Source: UBA5972 sp964480735
Lineage (GTDB): Bacteria; Pseudomonadota; Alphaproteobacteria; Rhodobacterales; Rhodobacteraceae
NCBI GenBank assembly: GCA_964480735.1
Contig: CAYZQS010000086.1
Coordinates: 1-11,176, forward strand
Direction: 5' to 3'
DNA: 11,176 nucleotides
In this document: in pieces, positions 1 through 6,141 of the stretch
Layout: the number at the start of each line of letters is the position of its first letter
Numbering within the stretch: the first letter of the stretch is position 1
The notes under the pieces: generated by a model
Seen by the model: the letters and a program-made list of their open reading frames with translations, nothing else
What the model was told of the DNA's origin: nothing
The model's database searches: none
Program-made: the position numbers and the translations under genes

Positions 1-20
1 TGGTTAATTTTCCGGGGTAC

Positions 21-72
21 CAATGCATCAATGCATCAATGGACCAGTGGACTAGCGGACTAGCGGACTAGC
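21..72. repeat. 8-bp tandem repeat array, left arm
   Basis: Reading from 21 in steps of eight gives CAATGCAT, CAATGCAT, CAATGGAC, CAGTGGAC, TAGCGGAC, TAGCGGAC and then TAGC, where the IS element begins. Neighbouring units are identical or nearly so, while distant units differ, as expected when local slippage homogenises stretches of the array. The first 20 bases of the window belong to no recognisable unit. Units from 53 on carry CTAG, the core target of IS481-type insertion. The array continues in the same register on the far side of the element at 1105. Confidence 0.85.
67..72. repeat. Target site copy left of IS (ACTAGC)
   Basis: This hexamer pairs with ACTAGT at 1105-1110 and fits NCTAGN. 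The single mismatch at the last base may be a later mutation or reflect repair or recombination within the repeat array. The TAG that ends the transposase frame (68-70, minus strand) lies inside this copy. Confidence 0.7.
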
Positions 73-1021
73 TGTGGTACCTCAATAGGTTGTTCCTATC
101 CAGCCCTAACCGGCTGATTGGAGGTTTTGCTTTTATTGCAGAATGTGGTCTGTGCCAATTGTATAGATGCGTCCAGACAGGCAGATCGGCTGCGCGTTGG
201 TCTGAGGTTTCGTAGGCGCGGGCGTAGGCCCATTCTCTGCGAGCTGTCTGGATGAATCTTTCCGCCTTGCCGTTGGTTTTTGGCGTATAGGGTTTGGTGC
301 GGATGTGGCGGATGCCAAGTCTGACACAGGCAGCTTTGAATGCCTTGGATTTGTAGCAGCTTCCGTTGTCTGTCATCACGCGCTCCACCTTCACGCCCAT
401 GGATGCGTACCACGCCACAGCGGCTTTAAAATGTGTGATGGCGCTCTCGGCCTTCTCATTGGGGTGGATCTGGATGAAGGACAGGCGCGAGTTGTCGTCA
501 ATGCAGACATGCACATACTCCCATCCCACACCGCGCGTGTTGCTTTGCCCCGTGCGATTGCGCGTGATGCGGTGGCCTGTGCGGGTGAACCTGCCAAGAC
601 GCTTGATGTCGAGATGTATCATCTCGCCCGGCCTTTTGCGCTCATAGCGGCGCACTGGTTCGGGGGGCTCCAGGTCGCGCAGACACGAACACCCTGCACG
701 GCGCAGAACGCGGCTGACCGTGGCCGGTGATACGCCAACCTTCTGTGCGATATGGGAGCCTGTCAGGCGCTCTCTGCGCAGGGTGATGATGCGATCACAA
801 ATTGCTTGTGGCGTCGGCTGATGCAACGTAGCAGGTCGGGAAGAACGATCCTGCAGACCTGCAGGGCCTTCACATCTAAACCGTCGATACCACTTCGCGG
901 CAGTCTTCGCGCTGATGCCACAGGCCAGAGCAGCCTGCACAAAGGACATGCCACTTTCTATGAATCCAATAAGTCGTGCTCGACCCAAAGGCGTTAATCT
1001 GGCATTCTGATGTAGGTTCAT
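68..1021 (-). CDS. IS481-family DDE transposase
   Basis: This 317-residue transposase catalyses cut and strand transfer of the surrounding element. The N-terminal part (about residues 8-110) holds helix-turn-helix DNA-binding segments, including a stretch starting LTPLGRARL and a second HTH around GVSPATVSRVLRRAG. The integrase core (rve) follows with the catalytic triad D138 (HLDIK), D218 (MTDNG) and E254 (GKAERF). The ATG at 1021 is chosen because GGAGGG precedes it by a few bases; a TTG at 1087 in the same frame lies across the inverted repeat and adds no domain. The frame is intact, so the element may be active. The last codon (AGC) and the TAG stop are largely made of flanking target DNA, not of the element itself. 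An inverted repeat spans the leader (separate entry). Confidence 0.93.
   Translation of the reverse strand: MNLHQNARLTPLGRARLIGFIESGMSFVQAALACGISAKTAAKWYRRFRCEGPAGLQDRSSRPATLHQPTPQAICDRIITLRRERLTGSHIAQKVGVSPATVSRVLRRAGCSCLRDLEPPEPVRRYERKRPGEMIHLDIKRLGRFTRTGHRITRNRTGQSNTRGVGWEYVHVCIDDNSRLSFIQIHPNEKAESAITHFKAAVAWYASMGVKVERVMTDNGSCYKSKAFKAACVRLGIRHIRTKPYTPKTNGKAERFIQTARREWAYARAYETSDQRAADLPVWTHLYNWHRPHSAIKAKPPISRLGLDRNNLLRYHS
73..93. repeat. IS481-type left terminal inverted repeat (IRR, transposase 3' side)
   Basis: These 21 bases match the reverse complement of 1084-1104 at 15 of 21 positions by hand alignment. Agreement is best at the outer TGTG and in the inner block ending AGGTTGT, with divergence between them. 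Imperfect terminal repeats of this length are normal for IS481-family elements. Confidence 0.75.
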
Positions 1022-1080
1022 TCGATCCCTCCGAACAAGGTTGGTGCCTGGTAACTCCAACCAACTCGAAAAGGATCGAA
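1021..1080 (-). promoter_or_regulatory. Inverted repeat able to mask the transposase ribosome binding site
   Basis: TTCGATCC (1021-1028, plus strand) and GGATCGAA (1073-1080) are perfect 8-bp inverted repeats. An inner stem, GGTTGG (1039-1044) with CCAACC (1057-1062), nests inside them. In a transcript entering the element from outside, the outer stem would pair the bases from the Shine-Dalgarno region to the A of the start codon. A transcript starting inside the element downstream of 1073 would lack one arm. IS10 and IS50 are known to limit transposase translation from read-through mRNA this way. The structure is seen; the role here is inferred. Confidence 0.55.
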
Positions 1081-1083
1081 TGG

Positions 1084-1104
1084 ACAACCTGTTGAAAGCT
1101 CACA
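1084..1104. repeat. IS481-type right terminal inverted repeat (IRL, transposase 5' side)
   Basis: This is the partner of the repeat at 73-93 (15 of 21 positions agree when reverse complemented). It lies 63 bp upstream of the transposase start codon and ends in CACA against the target hexamer ACTAGT. Confidence 0.75.
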
Positions 1105-1110
1105 ACTAGT
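1105..1110. repeat. Target site copy right of IS (ACTAGT)
   Basis: This is the right-hand copy of the NCTAGN target. It directly abuts the CACA end of the element and begins the right arm of the 8-bp array. Confidence 0.7.
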
Positions 1111-1210
1111 GCACCGGTGGGCCGGCCAGTTGACCAGTGCGCTAATGCACCAGTCGGCCAGTCGGCCAGTCGGCCAGTCGGCCAGTCGGCCAGTCGGCCA
1201 GTCGGCCAGA
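1105..1210. repeat. 8-bp tandem repeat array, right arm
   Basis: From 1107 the units are TAGTGCAC, CGGTGGGC, CGGCCAGT, TGACCAGT, GCGCTAAT and GCACCAGT. Six identical CGGCCAGT copies (1155-1202) and a final CGGCCAGA (1203-1210) follow. Together with the left arm, and with the IS and one target copy removed, this makes 152 bp, exactly 19 units of 8. The perfect run at the right end is probably the youngest, most slippage-prone part. Open frames through it on the minus strand encode a repeating W-P-T-G-R-L-A-D pattern and are judged spurious. Confidence 0.88.
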
Positions 1211-1385
1211 AAACTGGACCCGTGTTAATCATATATATCAAGCAGTTAATCGTCAATTTGACCTGATTTAAACCGACGTTCCTACTTGGCTCCACACCCT
1301 AATTCCGCGGCCGCATTTCCAAACCACCACCTGTTCCACTCGCCATCATTTTATCCAGACCGGAGAGTTTTGGCCAAGCCCAACG
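1211..1385. other. Non-coding spacer between repeat array and lysR-type gene
   Basis: This stretch begins AT-rich (including ATATATAT-like sequence around 1230) and continues to the stop of the regulator gene at 1386. I see no tRNA, no convincing reading frame and no classical hairpin plus T-run terminator for the minus-strand regulator gene that ends here. Confidence 0.5.
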
Positions 1386-2300
1386 TCACAAAGCGCCAGC
1401 CATCAGAGTTCGGGACTTAAGACCGCTCGCCAGCAAATCATAAACCCTCCGAATACGCGACGACGTGCGCAATGCCTCGGGCGCGGTCAGCCAAATCGGC
1501 AGATCGGGCACGCGCACCGTGGGCAGCACCCGCTCCAGATCGGGGTATTGACCGGCGATGTTGATCGGAAAGACACCAATACCACACCCCGCAAGCACGG
1601 CCTCAAAATATACAGTTTGATTGTCGCACCGAACCTTGAAAAAGGACCGGTCAACTTTCACGCCGTTTTCCAACATCCCCAAAATGATCGCGTCAGAGCG
1701 GTCAAACCCAACCATATCGTGATCTGCGAAATCGCTTATACTTTGTGGTCGACCGCGCCGCGCAATATAGGATTTGGCGCAAAACAGACCAAATTTCTGC
1801 GTGCCCACCTTGCGGGTTATCACATCCTGTTGGGTTGGCCGGTACATGCGCACGGCAATGTCGGCCTCACGAAACAACAGGTTTTCAGTGGTATCGGACG
1901 GGTTCAATTCCAGCTCGATCTCCGGTTCCTGCCTGCGAATATGTGCCAATATCGGCGGCAGCAGGTAGTGTGACACCACAACACTGGCTGTGATCCGCAC
2001 CACGCCGGATAAAACTTCGGATTGCCCCGCAGCCAGCAAAGACATCCGCGCCGCCGCCGCCTTCATGTCCTGCGCGTGCTCCACCAGCGCGGTTCCGGCT
2101 TCTGTCAGCCTGTGACCACGGTTGTCCCGGCGAAACATCGGTGTGCCCAGTTGCTGTTCCAGTTGTGCAATCTGGCGGCCAATTGTTGGCTGGCTGATGT
2201 TCAAAGCTCTTCCCGCCGCAGAGAATGAACCGTTTTCAGTCACCGCCAAGAAGCTTTGGATCAAAGTCCAATCAAAATCCCGCACAATAATTCCATTCAC
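1386..2300 (-). CDS. LysR-type transcriptional regulator
   Basis: This 304-residue protein has the length and layout of the LysR family. A winged helix-turn-helix occupies about residues 10-68 (FDWTLIQSFLAV, GSFSAAGRALNISQPTIGRQI). A periplasmic-binding-like effector domain follows from about residue 95 (SGVVRITAS, then a long LysR_substrate fold to near the C-terminus). It is divergently transcribed from the SDR gene across a 91-bp gap, the usual position for a LysR regulator that controls its neighbour and itself. The effector is not predictable. The start is uncertain: GTG at 2300 gives an extra MNGIIVRDF, and a second in-frame GTG at 2285 starts just before the domain; neither has a strong ribosome binding site. 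Confidence 0.92.
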   Translation of the reverse strand: MNGIIVRDFDWTLIQSFLAVTENGSFSAAGRALNISQPTIGRQIAQLEQQLGTPMFRRDNRGHRLTEAGTALVEHAQDMKAAAARMSLLAAGQSEVLSGVVRITASVVVSHYLLPPILAHIRRQEPEIELELNPSDTTENLLFREADIAVRMYRPTQQDVITRKVGTQKFGLFCAKSYIARRGRPQSISDFADHDMVGFDRSDAIILGMLENGVKVDRSFFKVRCDNQTVYFEAVLAGCGIGVFPINIAGQYPDLERVLPTVRVPDLPIWLTAPEALRTSSRIRRVYDLLASGLKSRTLMAGAL

Positions 2301-2391
2301 TTTTGCATGGCTACAATGCGCATTCTCTCAATTTTCATTCAAAAAAGAAAGTCTAATTTGATCTGTAGACATCAACAGAAGGACTGAAATC
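2301..2391. promoter_or_regulatory. Divergent promoter/operator region between the LysR gene and the SDR gene
   Basis: This AT-rich gap holds a perfect palindrome AATGCGCATT (2315-2324) and an inverted repeat TTGAT-N8-ATCAA (2358-2375). Either could be a LysR-type binding site; the family usually binds dyads near a T-N11-A pattern between divergent genes. AGAAGGA (2377-2383) is the ribosome binding site for the ATG at 2392. The second dyad lies immediately before that site, so binding there would more likely repress than activate the SDR gene. The role is inferred from position and symmetry only. Confidence 0.45.
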
Positions 2392-3294
2392 ATGGCAAAG
2401 ACTATCTTAATTCTCGGCTCTACCGGCCGTTTCGGCCGCAACGGCGTCTCCGCATTCAAACGCGCAGGATGGACCGTTCGCACATTTGACCGCGCAACAG
2501 ATGACCTATTGGTCAAAGCGAAAGGTGTTGACGTAATTCTGAACGGTTGGAATCCCGTATATACCCAATGGGCCAGGCAAGTACCAAAACTGACAGAACA
2601 GGTTATCGCCGCGGCCAAGATAAGCGGCGCCACTGTGATGATCCCCGGCAATGTCTATGTTTTTGGCAAAGATGCGCCGCAAAACTTCACCGAAAACACA
2701 GCCCACGCAGCAACAAACAAACTGGGCCGGATCCGGATGGAAATGGAGGCCGCCTATCGCAACGCCGGTGTGCAAACCATCATCATCCGCGCCGGTGATT
2801 TTCTGGATACCGAGGCATCCGGCAACTGGTTTGACCTGATCATGACCAAGAAACTGGCCAAGGGCGTGTTTACCTATCCCGGCCCGCTGAACCTGCCGCA
2901 CGCTTTTGCCTATCTTCCTGACCTGCTGGCGGCTTTTGTGTGCTTGGCTGAGGCACGTGAATCATTGGGAAAATTCGAGGACGTACCTTTTTCCGGTTAC
3001 ACATTAACCGGGCAACAACTTGGCGATGCCGTGTCCGCGGCGGTTGGCCAGCCAATCAAAGTACAGCAAATGGCGTGGTGGCCGATCCGTCTGATCTCTC
3101 CGTTTTGGGCGATGGGCGCGCGATTGGTTGAGATGAGCTATCTCTGGCGCAAAACGCATCATCTGGATAATACCAAACTGAAAAGATTGCTGCCGGATTT
3201 CAAGCCAACGCCGCTGTCGGCGGCAATCAACTTAGCACTTTCACTCGATGTCAATCCAGACCAGCCGATGGTGACTGCCCAGATCGCCGTTTGA
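2392..3294 (+). CDS. Atypical SDR / NAD(P)-dependent epimerase-like oxidoreductase
   Basis: This 300-residue protein opens with a Rossmann nucleotide-binding motif, ILGSTGRFGRNG (residues 7-18), which fits the G-x-x-G-x-x-G pattern of extended or atypical SDRs. GNVYVFG (86-92) matches the strand after which epimerases carry their active site, and TNKLGRIRMEMEA lies where the catalytic tyrosine/lysine helix usually sits, but a clear YxxxK is missing there. It is therefore an atypical member (NmrA- or epimerase-like), and the substrate is unknown. The ATG follows a good AGAAGGA site. It probably belongs to the regulon of the divergent LysR regulator. Its last 17 codons (3241-3294) run antisense through the conserved end of the EEP gene, so its natural tail may have been replaced at a junction. 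Confidence 0.85.
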   Translation: MAKTILILGSTGRFGRNGVSAFKRAGWTVRTFDRATDDLLVKAKGVDVILNGWNPVYTQWARQVPKLTEQVIAAAKISGATVMIPGNVYVFGKDAPQNFTENTAHAATNKLGRIRMEMEAAYRNAGVQTIIIRAGDFLDTEASGNWFDLIMTKKLAKGVFTYPGPLNLPHAFAYLPDLLAAFVCLAEARESLGKFEDVPFSGYTLTGQQLGDAVSAAVGQPIKVQQMAWWPIRLISPFWAMGARLVEMSYLWRKTHHLDNTKLKRLLPDFKPTPLSAAINLALSLDVNPDQPMVTAQIAV

Positions 3295-4464
3295 TCCCAC
3301 AAATTCATATCCAACCTCGCCGGGCGCGGGCCAAAACACCCCTGCGCCCGTGACGACCAGATCAACCGATGGCAAAACATAATCCACCCGCATATTGCCC
3401 GGTGTCCGGCTTTCGTTCCAGTCAACTGTGTCAAACGACGGATCGCCAAGCTGTGTTTTATTACCGCCGCCTTGAGCCACCGAGGCAGCAGTTGCGCCTT
3501 TGCTCGCCGGTTTCACATCCCGTACCCTTGGATGTTCCAGCAGGTCACCAATGGCCTGCTTTGATCCCTCTCCGTCCAGAGGATCAGCGTTCAGATCACC
3601 AAGAATGATAAAACTGGCGTCTTTCTCAAACTGCATCCCGTCGATCAAAACACCGTCAAGATACAGTGACCAAAACCGTATTTCATCGCGGTTGCGCCGC
3701 CCGTTTTGATCCTCTGCGCCGTCAAACACCGGAGGTACAGTGTGCGATACAAGAAGATGCAGCGTCTTGTCATTTGGCAATCGCACCGGAATATCCCAAT
3801 GGCCCTTGTAAGACAGGCGCTGCACATCAATTGCCGCCTGCGAAGGAAAAATCTTGCCGTTAAGCGTCGGCAATACGGCCCCCGGCAGGTCTTTCCACAG
3901 CAGCGCCGAAAAATCCCGCACCCGGCCTGTGTCAATGGGAAAGCGTGACAGCACGGCCATGCCTTGTCGCCCTGAAAATCCGCCAAATCCCTGTGCGTCC
4001 GCCGGACCGCCAAGGCGACCATCGCCGTTCAGATCAACCCCGCTTGCCATCCCGGCGTTTGGCCGCAAAGAAAACAGATGGGGATAGCTTGGCCCAACAA
4101 CGGCGATCTGTTGCGCCAACAGACCCAGCGCAACCTGCCCGTGGTCAAAATCAAAATCGTTGAGAACCAGAATATCCGGGCGGACCTGCCCGATAATGCC
4201 AACAACCGCATTTATCTGATCGTCCCCGCCCCGGGCCAGATCACGCGCCAGCAACCCCGGGCCTTTGCGCCCCAGCGAAACATTAAATGTTGCCACTCTG
4301 ATTGGTTCAGAAAAAACCTGCGCCGAAAATATCAGCCAGATCAGGCCGCCGCAAAATCCGATACGTTTGGCGCGGATAGTTGATCGCGCTTGCGCCGCAC
4401 CAACCTGGCGATCTTGCCCATCGCGATGCCGCGCATAAACAGACTTGCCGGTAAAAACGCCCAC
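3241..4464 (-). CDS. Secreted endonuclease/exonuclease/phosphatase (EEP) family protein
   Basis: The C-terminal ~355 residues form an EEP (DNase I-like) metal-dependent phosphohydrolase domain. In order it shows RVATFNVSLG, PDILVLNDFDFD (where the family usually has a catalytic Glu), SHTVPP (His241), ILGDLNADP (Asp290/Asn292), RVDYVLPS and SHHRLVW. The usual Asp before the last His is not in its standard place. RAKRIGFCGGLIWLIFSAQVFS looks like a signal peptide, so it probably acts outside the cytoplasm on nucleic acids or phosphoesters. The start is unclear: GTG at 4464 is the only ATG/GTG/TTG before the signal peptide and overlaps the upstream membrane-protein gene by 124 bp. A CTG overlapping that gene's TGA, or an ATC at 4377, are other options. 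It follows the membrane protein without a gap and is probably co-transcribed with it. Confidence 0.85.
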   Translation of the reverse strand: MGVFTGKSVYARHRDGQDRQVGAAQARSTIRAKRIGFCGGLIWLIFSAQVFSEPIRVATFNVSLGRKGPGLLARDLARGGDDQINAVVGIIGQVRPDILVLNDFDFDHGQVALGLLAQQIAVVGPSYPHLFSLRPNAGMASGVDLNGDGRLGGPADAQGFGGFSGRQGMAVLSRFPIDTGRVRDFSALLWKDLPGAVLPTLNGKIFPSQAAIDVQRLSYKGHWDIPVRLPNDKTLHLLVSHTVPPVFDGAEDQNGRRNRDEIRFWSLYLDGVLIDGMQFEKDASFIILGDLNADPLDGEGSKQAIGDLLEHPRVRDVKPASKGATAASVAQGGGNKTQLGDPSFDTVDWNESRTPGNMRVDYVLPSVDLVVTGAGVFWPAPGEVGYEFVGSNGDLGSHHRLVWIDIE

Positions 4465-5231
4465 AGCGACACCGCCCAGATTAATGTCTGATTTGTGGCC
4501 ATGCTTCCCAAATCGTAATAGGCCGAGGACACAGAGGCCACCACAGGCACCAAGAATGGCAGGGTAAATCCAAAGATAATGTTAACGCGGGCGTCCCGGA
4601 CCAGACGTTCCTCGATGTCATAACCACTGGCGGGATCGAACGTTGGCAAGTTTATCCAGATGTTGAAATTTCCCTGCCCCAGTGGCCACGACATCACGCG
4701 CATCAAGACCGCGAAAACCGCAAGAGAAATCAGCGATACAACATAGCTGATACCGGCGGCTGACCGAATAATATTGGTTTCAACACCGTCGCTGTTTTGC
4801 GTCAGAAGGCTGGTCAGGATGCGGACGGGGCTGAACGGAAAGTCCATCGCGTGCCCCACAAGCGCCCCGATCTCTGCCACTTTTTGGGCCAAATCGCTGC
4901 CACCGATGTTGCCGCGCAACATGATCGCAGTCAGCAACACTGACAGAAACAGAGAAATAAACCGGATACGGTTGAACGGCGGCGCAAAGCGGAACTCAAC
5001 AAGGCTGGGATGGGAAGACCCGTATTCAAACAGCGTGATCGCCGCCGCGACAAGGGCAATCACCATCGATATATCCTGCGTGTCCCGTCCGATCCCCGGC
5101 AATATCAAAGACGGCGTTGCAATCAGCAATGCCACCAGAATCGCCCGGACAAAAGCACCAATAAGCTGTGAAACCACCGCTGTTACACCCTCATTTTGGC
5201 CAGATCCGATACATTGCCGGATCCTTACCAT
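4341..5231 (-). CDS. Polytopic inner-membrane protein of unknown function
   Basis: This 296-residue protein has about six predicted membrane spans, near residues 25-48, 55-70, 90-106, 158-177, 216-236 and 249-268. A positively charged tail (RLVRRKRD) is probably cytoplasmic. A hydrophilic segment at 185-212 (GQGNFNIWINLPTFDPASGYDIEERL) could be a functional loop. I do not recognise a named family. Its position between leuD and a secreted EEP protein resembles a conserved arrangement I recall from roseobacter genomes, but that is memory and not a check. The ATG at 5231 is well supported by AGAGG five bases upstream. It likely forms a two-gene unit with the EEP gene. Confidence 0.8.
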   Translation of the reverse strand: MVRIRQCIGSGQNEGVTAVVSQLIGAFVRAILVALLIATPSLILPGIGRDTQDISMVIALVAAAITLFEYGSSHPSLVEFRFAPPFNRIRFISLFLSVLLTAIMLRGNIGGSDLAQKVAEIGALVGHAMDFPFSPVRILTSLLTQNSDGVETNIIRSAAGISYVVSLISLAVFAVLMRVMSWPLGQGNFNIWINLPTFDPASGYDIEERLVRDARVNIIFGFTLPFLVPVVASVSSAYYDLGSMATNQTLIWAVSLWAFLPASLFMRGIAMGKIARLVRRKRDQLSAPNVSDFAAA

Positions 5232-5263
5232 TCATGCCTCTTTCTCATTGTCGGAAAGAGTGC

Positions 5264-5309
5264 CTCAATTTCGCCCCAATCCTGCCTTGATTGGGCAGAA
5301 TCCGTCAAC
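5264..5309 (-). promoter_or_regulatory. Possible promoter for the membrane protein/EEP unit
   Basis: On the minus strand TTGACG (5304-5309) is a good -35 match upstream of the gene starting at 5231. About 18 bases further on CAGGAT is only a weak -10. A 6-bp stem, CCAATC (5276-5281) with GATTGG (5289-5294), lies in the same region and might be an operator or leader hairpin. This is position plus weak consensus only. Confidence 0.3.
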
Positions 5310-5380
5310 CCTTTGAAGAGTCGAAACTAATTTTATCGCATATTTGGAAACAAAGTGTTTCCCGATTGCATCAACCGGGC

Positions 5381-5418
5381 AAATATGGCGTCAGCTCAGG
5401 TTGCAGACGCCATATTTT
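5381..5418 (-). terminator. Hairpin terminator downstream of leuD
   Basis: AAATATGGCGTC (5381-5392) and GACGCCATATTT (5406-5417) form a perfect 12-bp stem around a 13-base loop. The structure begins 14 bases past the leuD stop. On the minus strand the right arm ends in ATATTT, giving a short U-rich tail; on the plus strand it ends in ATATTTT. It therefore separates leuD from the next minus-strand gene and could work in both directions. A second small stem (GGAAAC/GTTTCC, 5346-5362) lies beyond it. Confidence 0.7.
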
Positions 5419-5431
5419 GTGATTGCTCGCG

Positions 5432-6037
5432 CTACACCCAAGGCATGCGTTGGGCGTAGTCGGCCTCGAAACTGTCGATCGCTTTCACTTTTTCCATCGT
5501 CAGGCCAATGTCGTCCAGACCGTTCATCAAACAGTGTTTCTTGAACCCATCGACCTCAAATTCAAACGTCGTACCGTCGCTGGCCGACACTGTTTGGCTG
5601 TCCAGATCAACCGTGATCCGCGCATTCTCTCCGCGCTCGGCATCTTCCATCAAAACGTCAACCTGATCCTGCGGCAGCACAATCGGCAGGATGCCGTTTT
5701 TGAAACAGTTGTTGTAGAATATGTCAGCATAGCTGGCGGCAATCACGCAGCGAATACCGAAATCAAGCAGCGCCCACGGCGCGTGTTCGCGGCTGGAACC
5801 ACAGCCAAAATTTTCGCCTGCCACGATAATTTCGGCGCTGCGGTAGGCCGGTTTGTTCAGCACAAAACCCGCGATTTCGTTTCCATCCAGATCAAACCGC
5901 ATCTCATCAAACAGATTGGCGCCAAGACCGGATCGTTTGATGGTTTTCAAAAACTGCTTTGGAATGATCATATCCGTGTCGATGTTGATCAGCGGCATCG
6001 GGGCGGCAACGCCGGACAATTTATCAAATTTTTCCAT
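5432..6037 (-). CDS. leuD: 3-isopropylmalate dehydratase small subunit
   Basis: This 201-residue protein is the small subunit of isopropylmalate isomerase. With LeuC it converts 2-isopropylmalate to 3-isopropylmalate, the second dedicated step of leucine synthesis, in the cytoplasm. Diagnostic segments are NIDTDMIIPKQFLK (residues 18-31), GENFGCGSSREHAPWAL (74-90) and SYADIFYNNCFKNGILPI (102-119). The length equals that of typical LeuD. The ATG at 6037 is chosen because AGGAG stands six bases upstream and the protein begins MEKFDKLSG like its homologues; the frame stays open further upstream but without homology. It is separated from leuC by two unrelated genes, so it may depend on its own promoter or on that of the DUF4198-type gene just upstream. 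Confidence 0.97.
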   Translation of the reverse strand: MEKFDKLSGVAAPMPLINIDTDMIIPKQFLKTIKRSGLGANLFDEMRFDLDGNEIAGFVLNKPAYRSAEIIVAGENFGCGSSREHAPWALLDFGIRCVIAASYADIFYNNCFKNGILPIVLPQDQVDVLMEDAERGENARITVDLDSQTVSASDGTTFEFEVDGFKKHCLMNGLDDIGLTMEKVKAIDSFEADYAQRMPWV

Positions 6038-6093
6038 TGTATGCTCCTGTGCTGCTTGCGGATTACAGCAGGCTGATGTTGATGACAAGGTTT

Positions 6094-6127
6094 CAGCGGG
6101 CCACCGGTGTCTGACCACTGCCCGCTG
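6094..6127. promoter_or_regulatory. Hairpin in the leader between the DUF4198-type gene and leuD
   Basis: CAGCGGGC (6094-6101) and GCCCGCTG (6120-6127) form a perfect, GC-rich 8-bp stem with an 18-base loop that can hold a further GGT/ACC pair. On the minus strand no U run follows, so it is a poor intrinsic terminator. It might weaken read-through into leuD, protect mRNA ends after processing, or be an attenuator-like leader element. The function is unknown. Confidence 0.4.
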
Positions 6128-6141
6128 GTTTTGAATAATGT

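Larger units (their letters stand above)
73..1104 (-). mobile_element. Complete IS481-family insertion sequence (1032 bp)
   Basis: The element starts with TGTGG at 73 and ends with CACA at 1104, giving the TGT...ACA termini usual for IS481-family elements. It carries one full-length transposase on the minus strand. The flanking hexamers are ACTAGC (67-72) and ACTAGT (1105-1110), which fit the NCTAGN target and 6-bp duplication known for Bordetella IS481. They differ at the last base. Deleting the element with one target copy restores the 8-bp register of the interrupted array, an independent confirmation of both boundaries. No passenger gene is present. Confidence 0.88.

Noticed and set aside
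305..997. Plus-strand frames opposite the transposase
   Set aside because: They are antisense to a clear DDE transposase with intact catalytic residues and show no independent motifs.
21..1210. CRISPR-like array
   Set aside because: The units are 8 bp, directly adjacent and without spacers, and no cas genes are present.
876..1295. Minus-strand open frame with repeating W-P-T-G-R-L-A-D residues
   Set aside because: The pattern is the translation of the 8-bp DNA array, and the frame continues out of phase through the transposase gene. It has no ribosome binding site or domain.
2656..2670. YVFGK in the SDR protein as a catalytic YxxxK
   Set aside because: It lies in the strand where epimerases carry a Y-V-Y-G-like motif, too early for the catalytic Tyr-Lys pair, so it is probably chance.
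5423..6076. A 217-codon plus-strand frame opposite leuD
   Set aside because: It mirrors leuD codon structure; leuD is unambiguous and the antisense product has no recognisable features.
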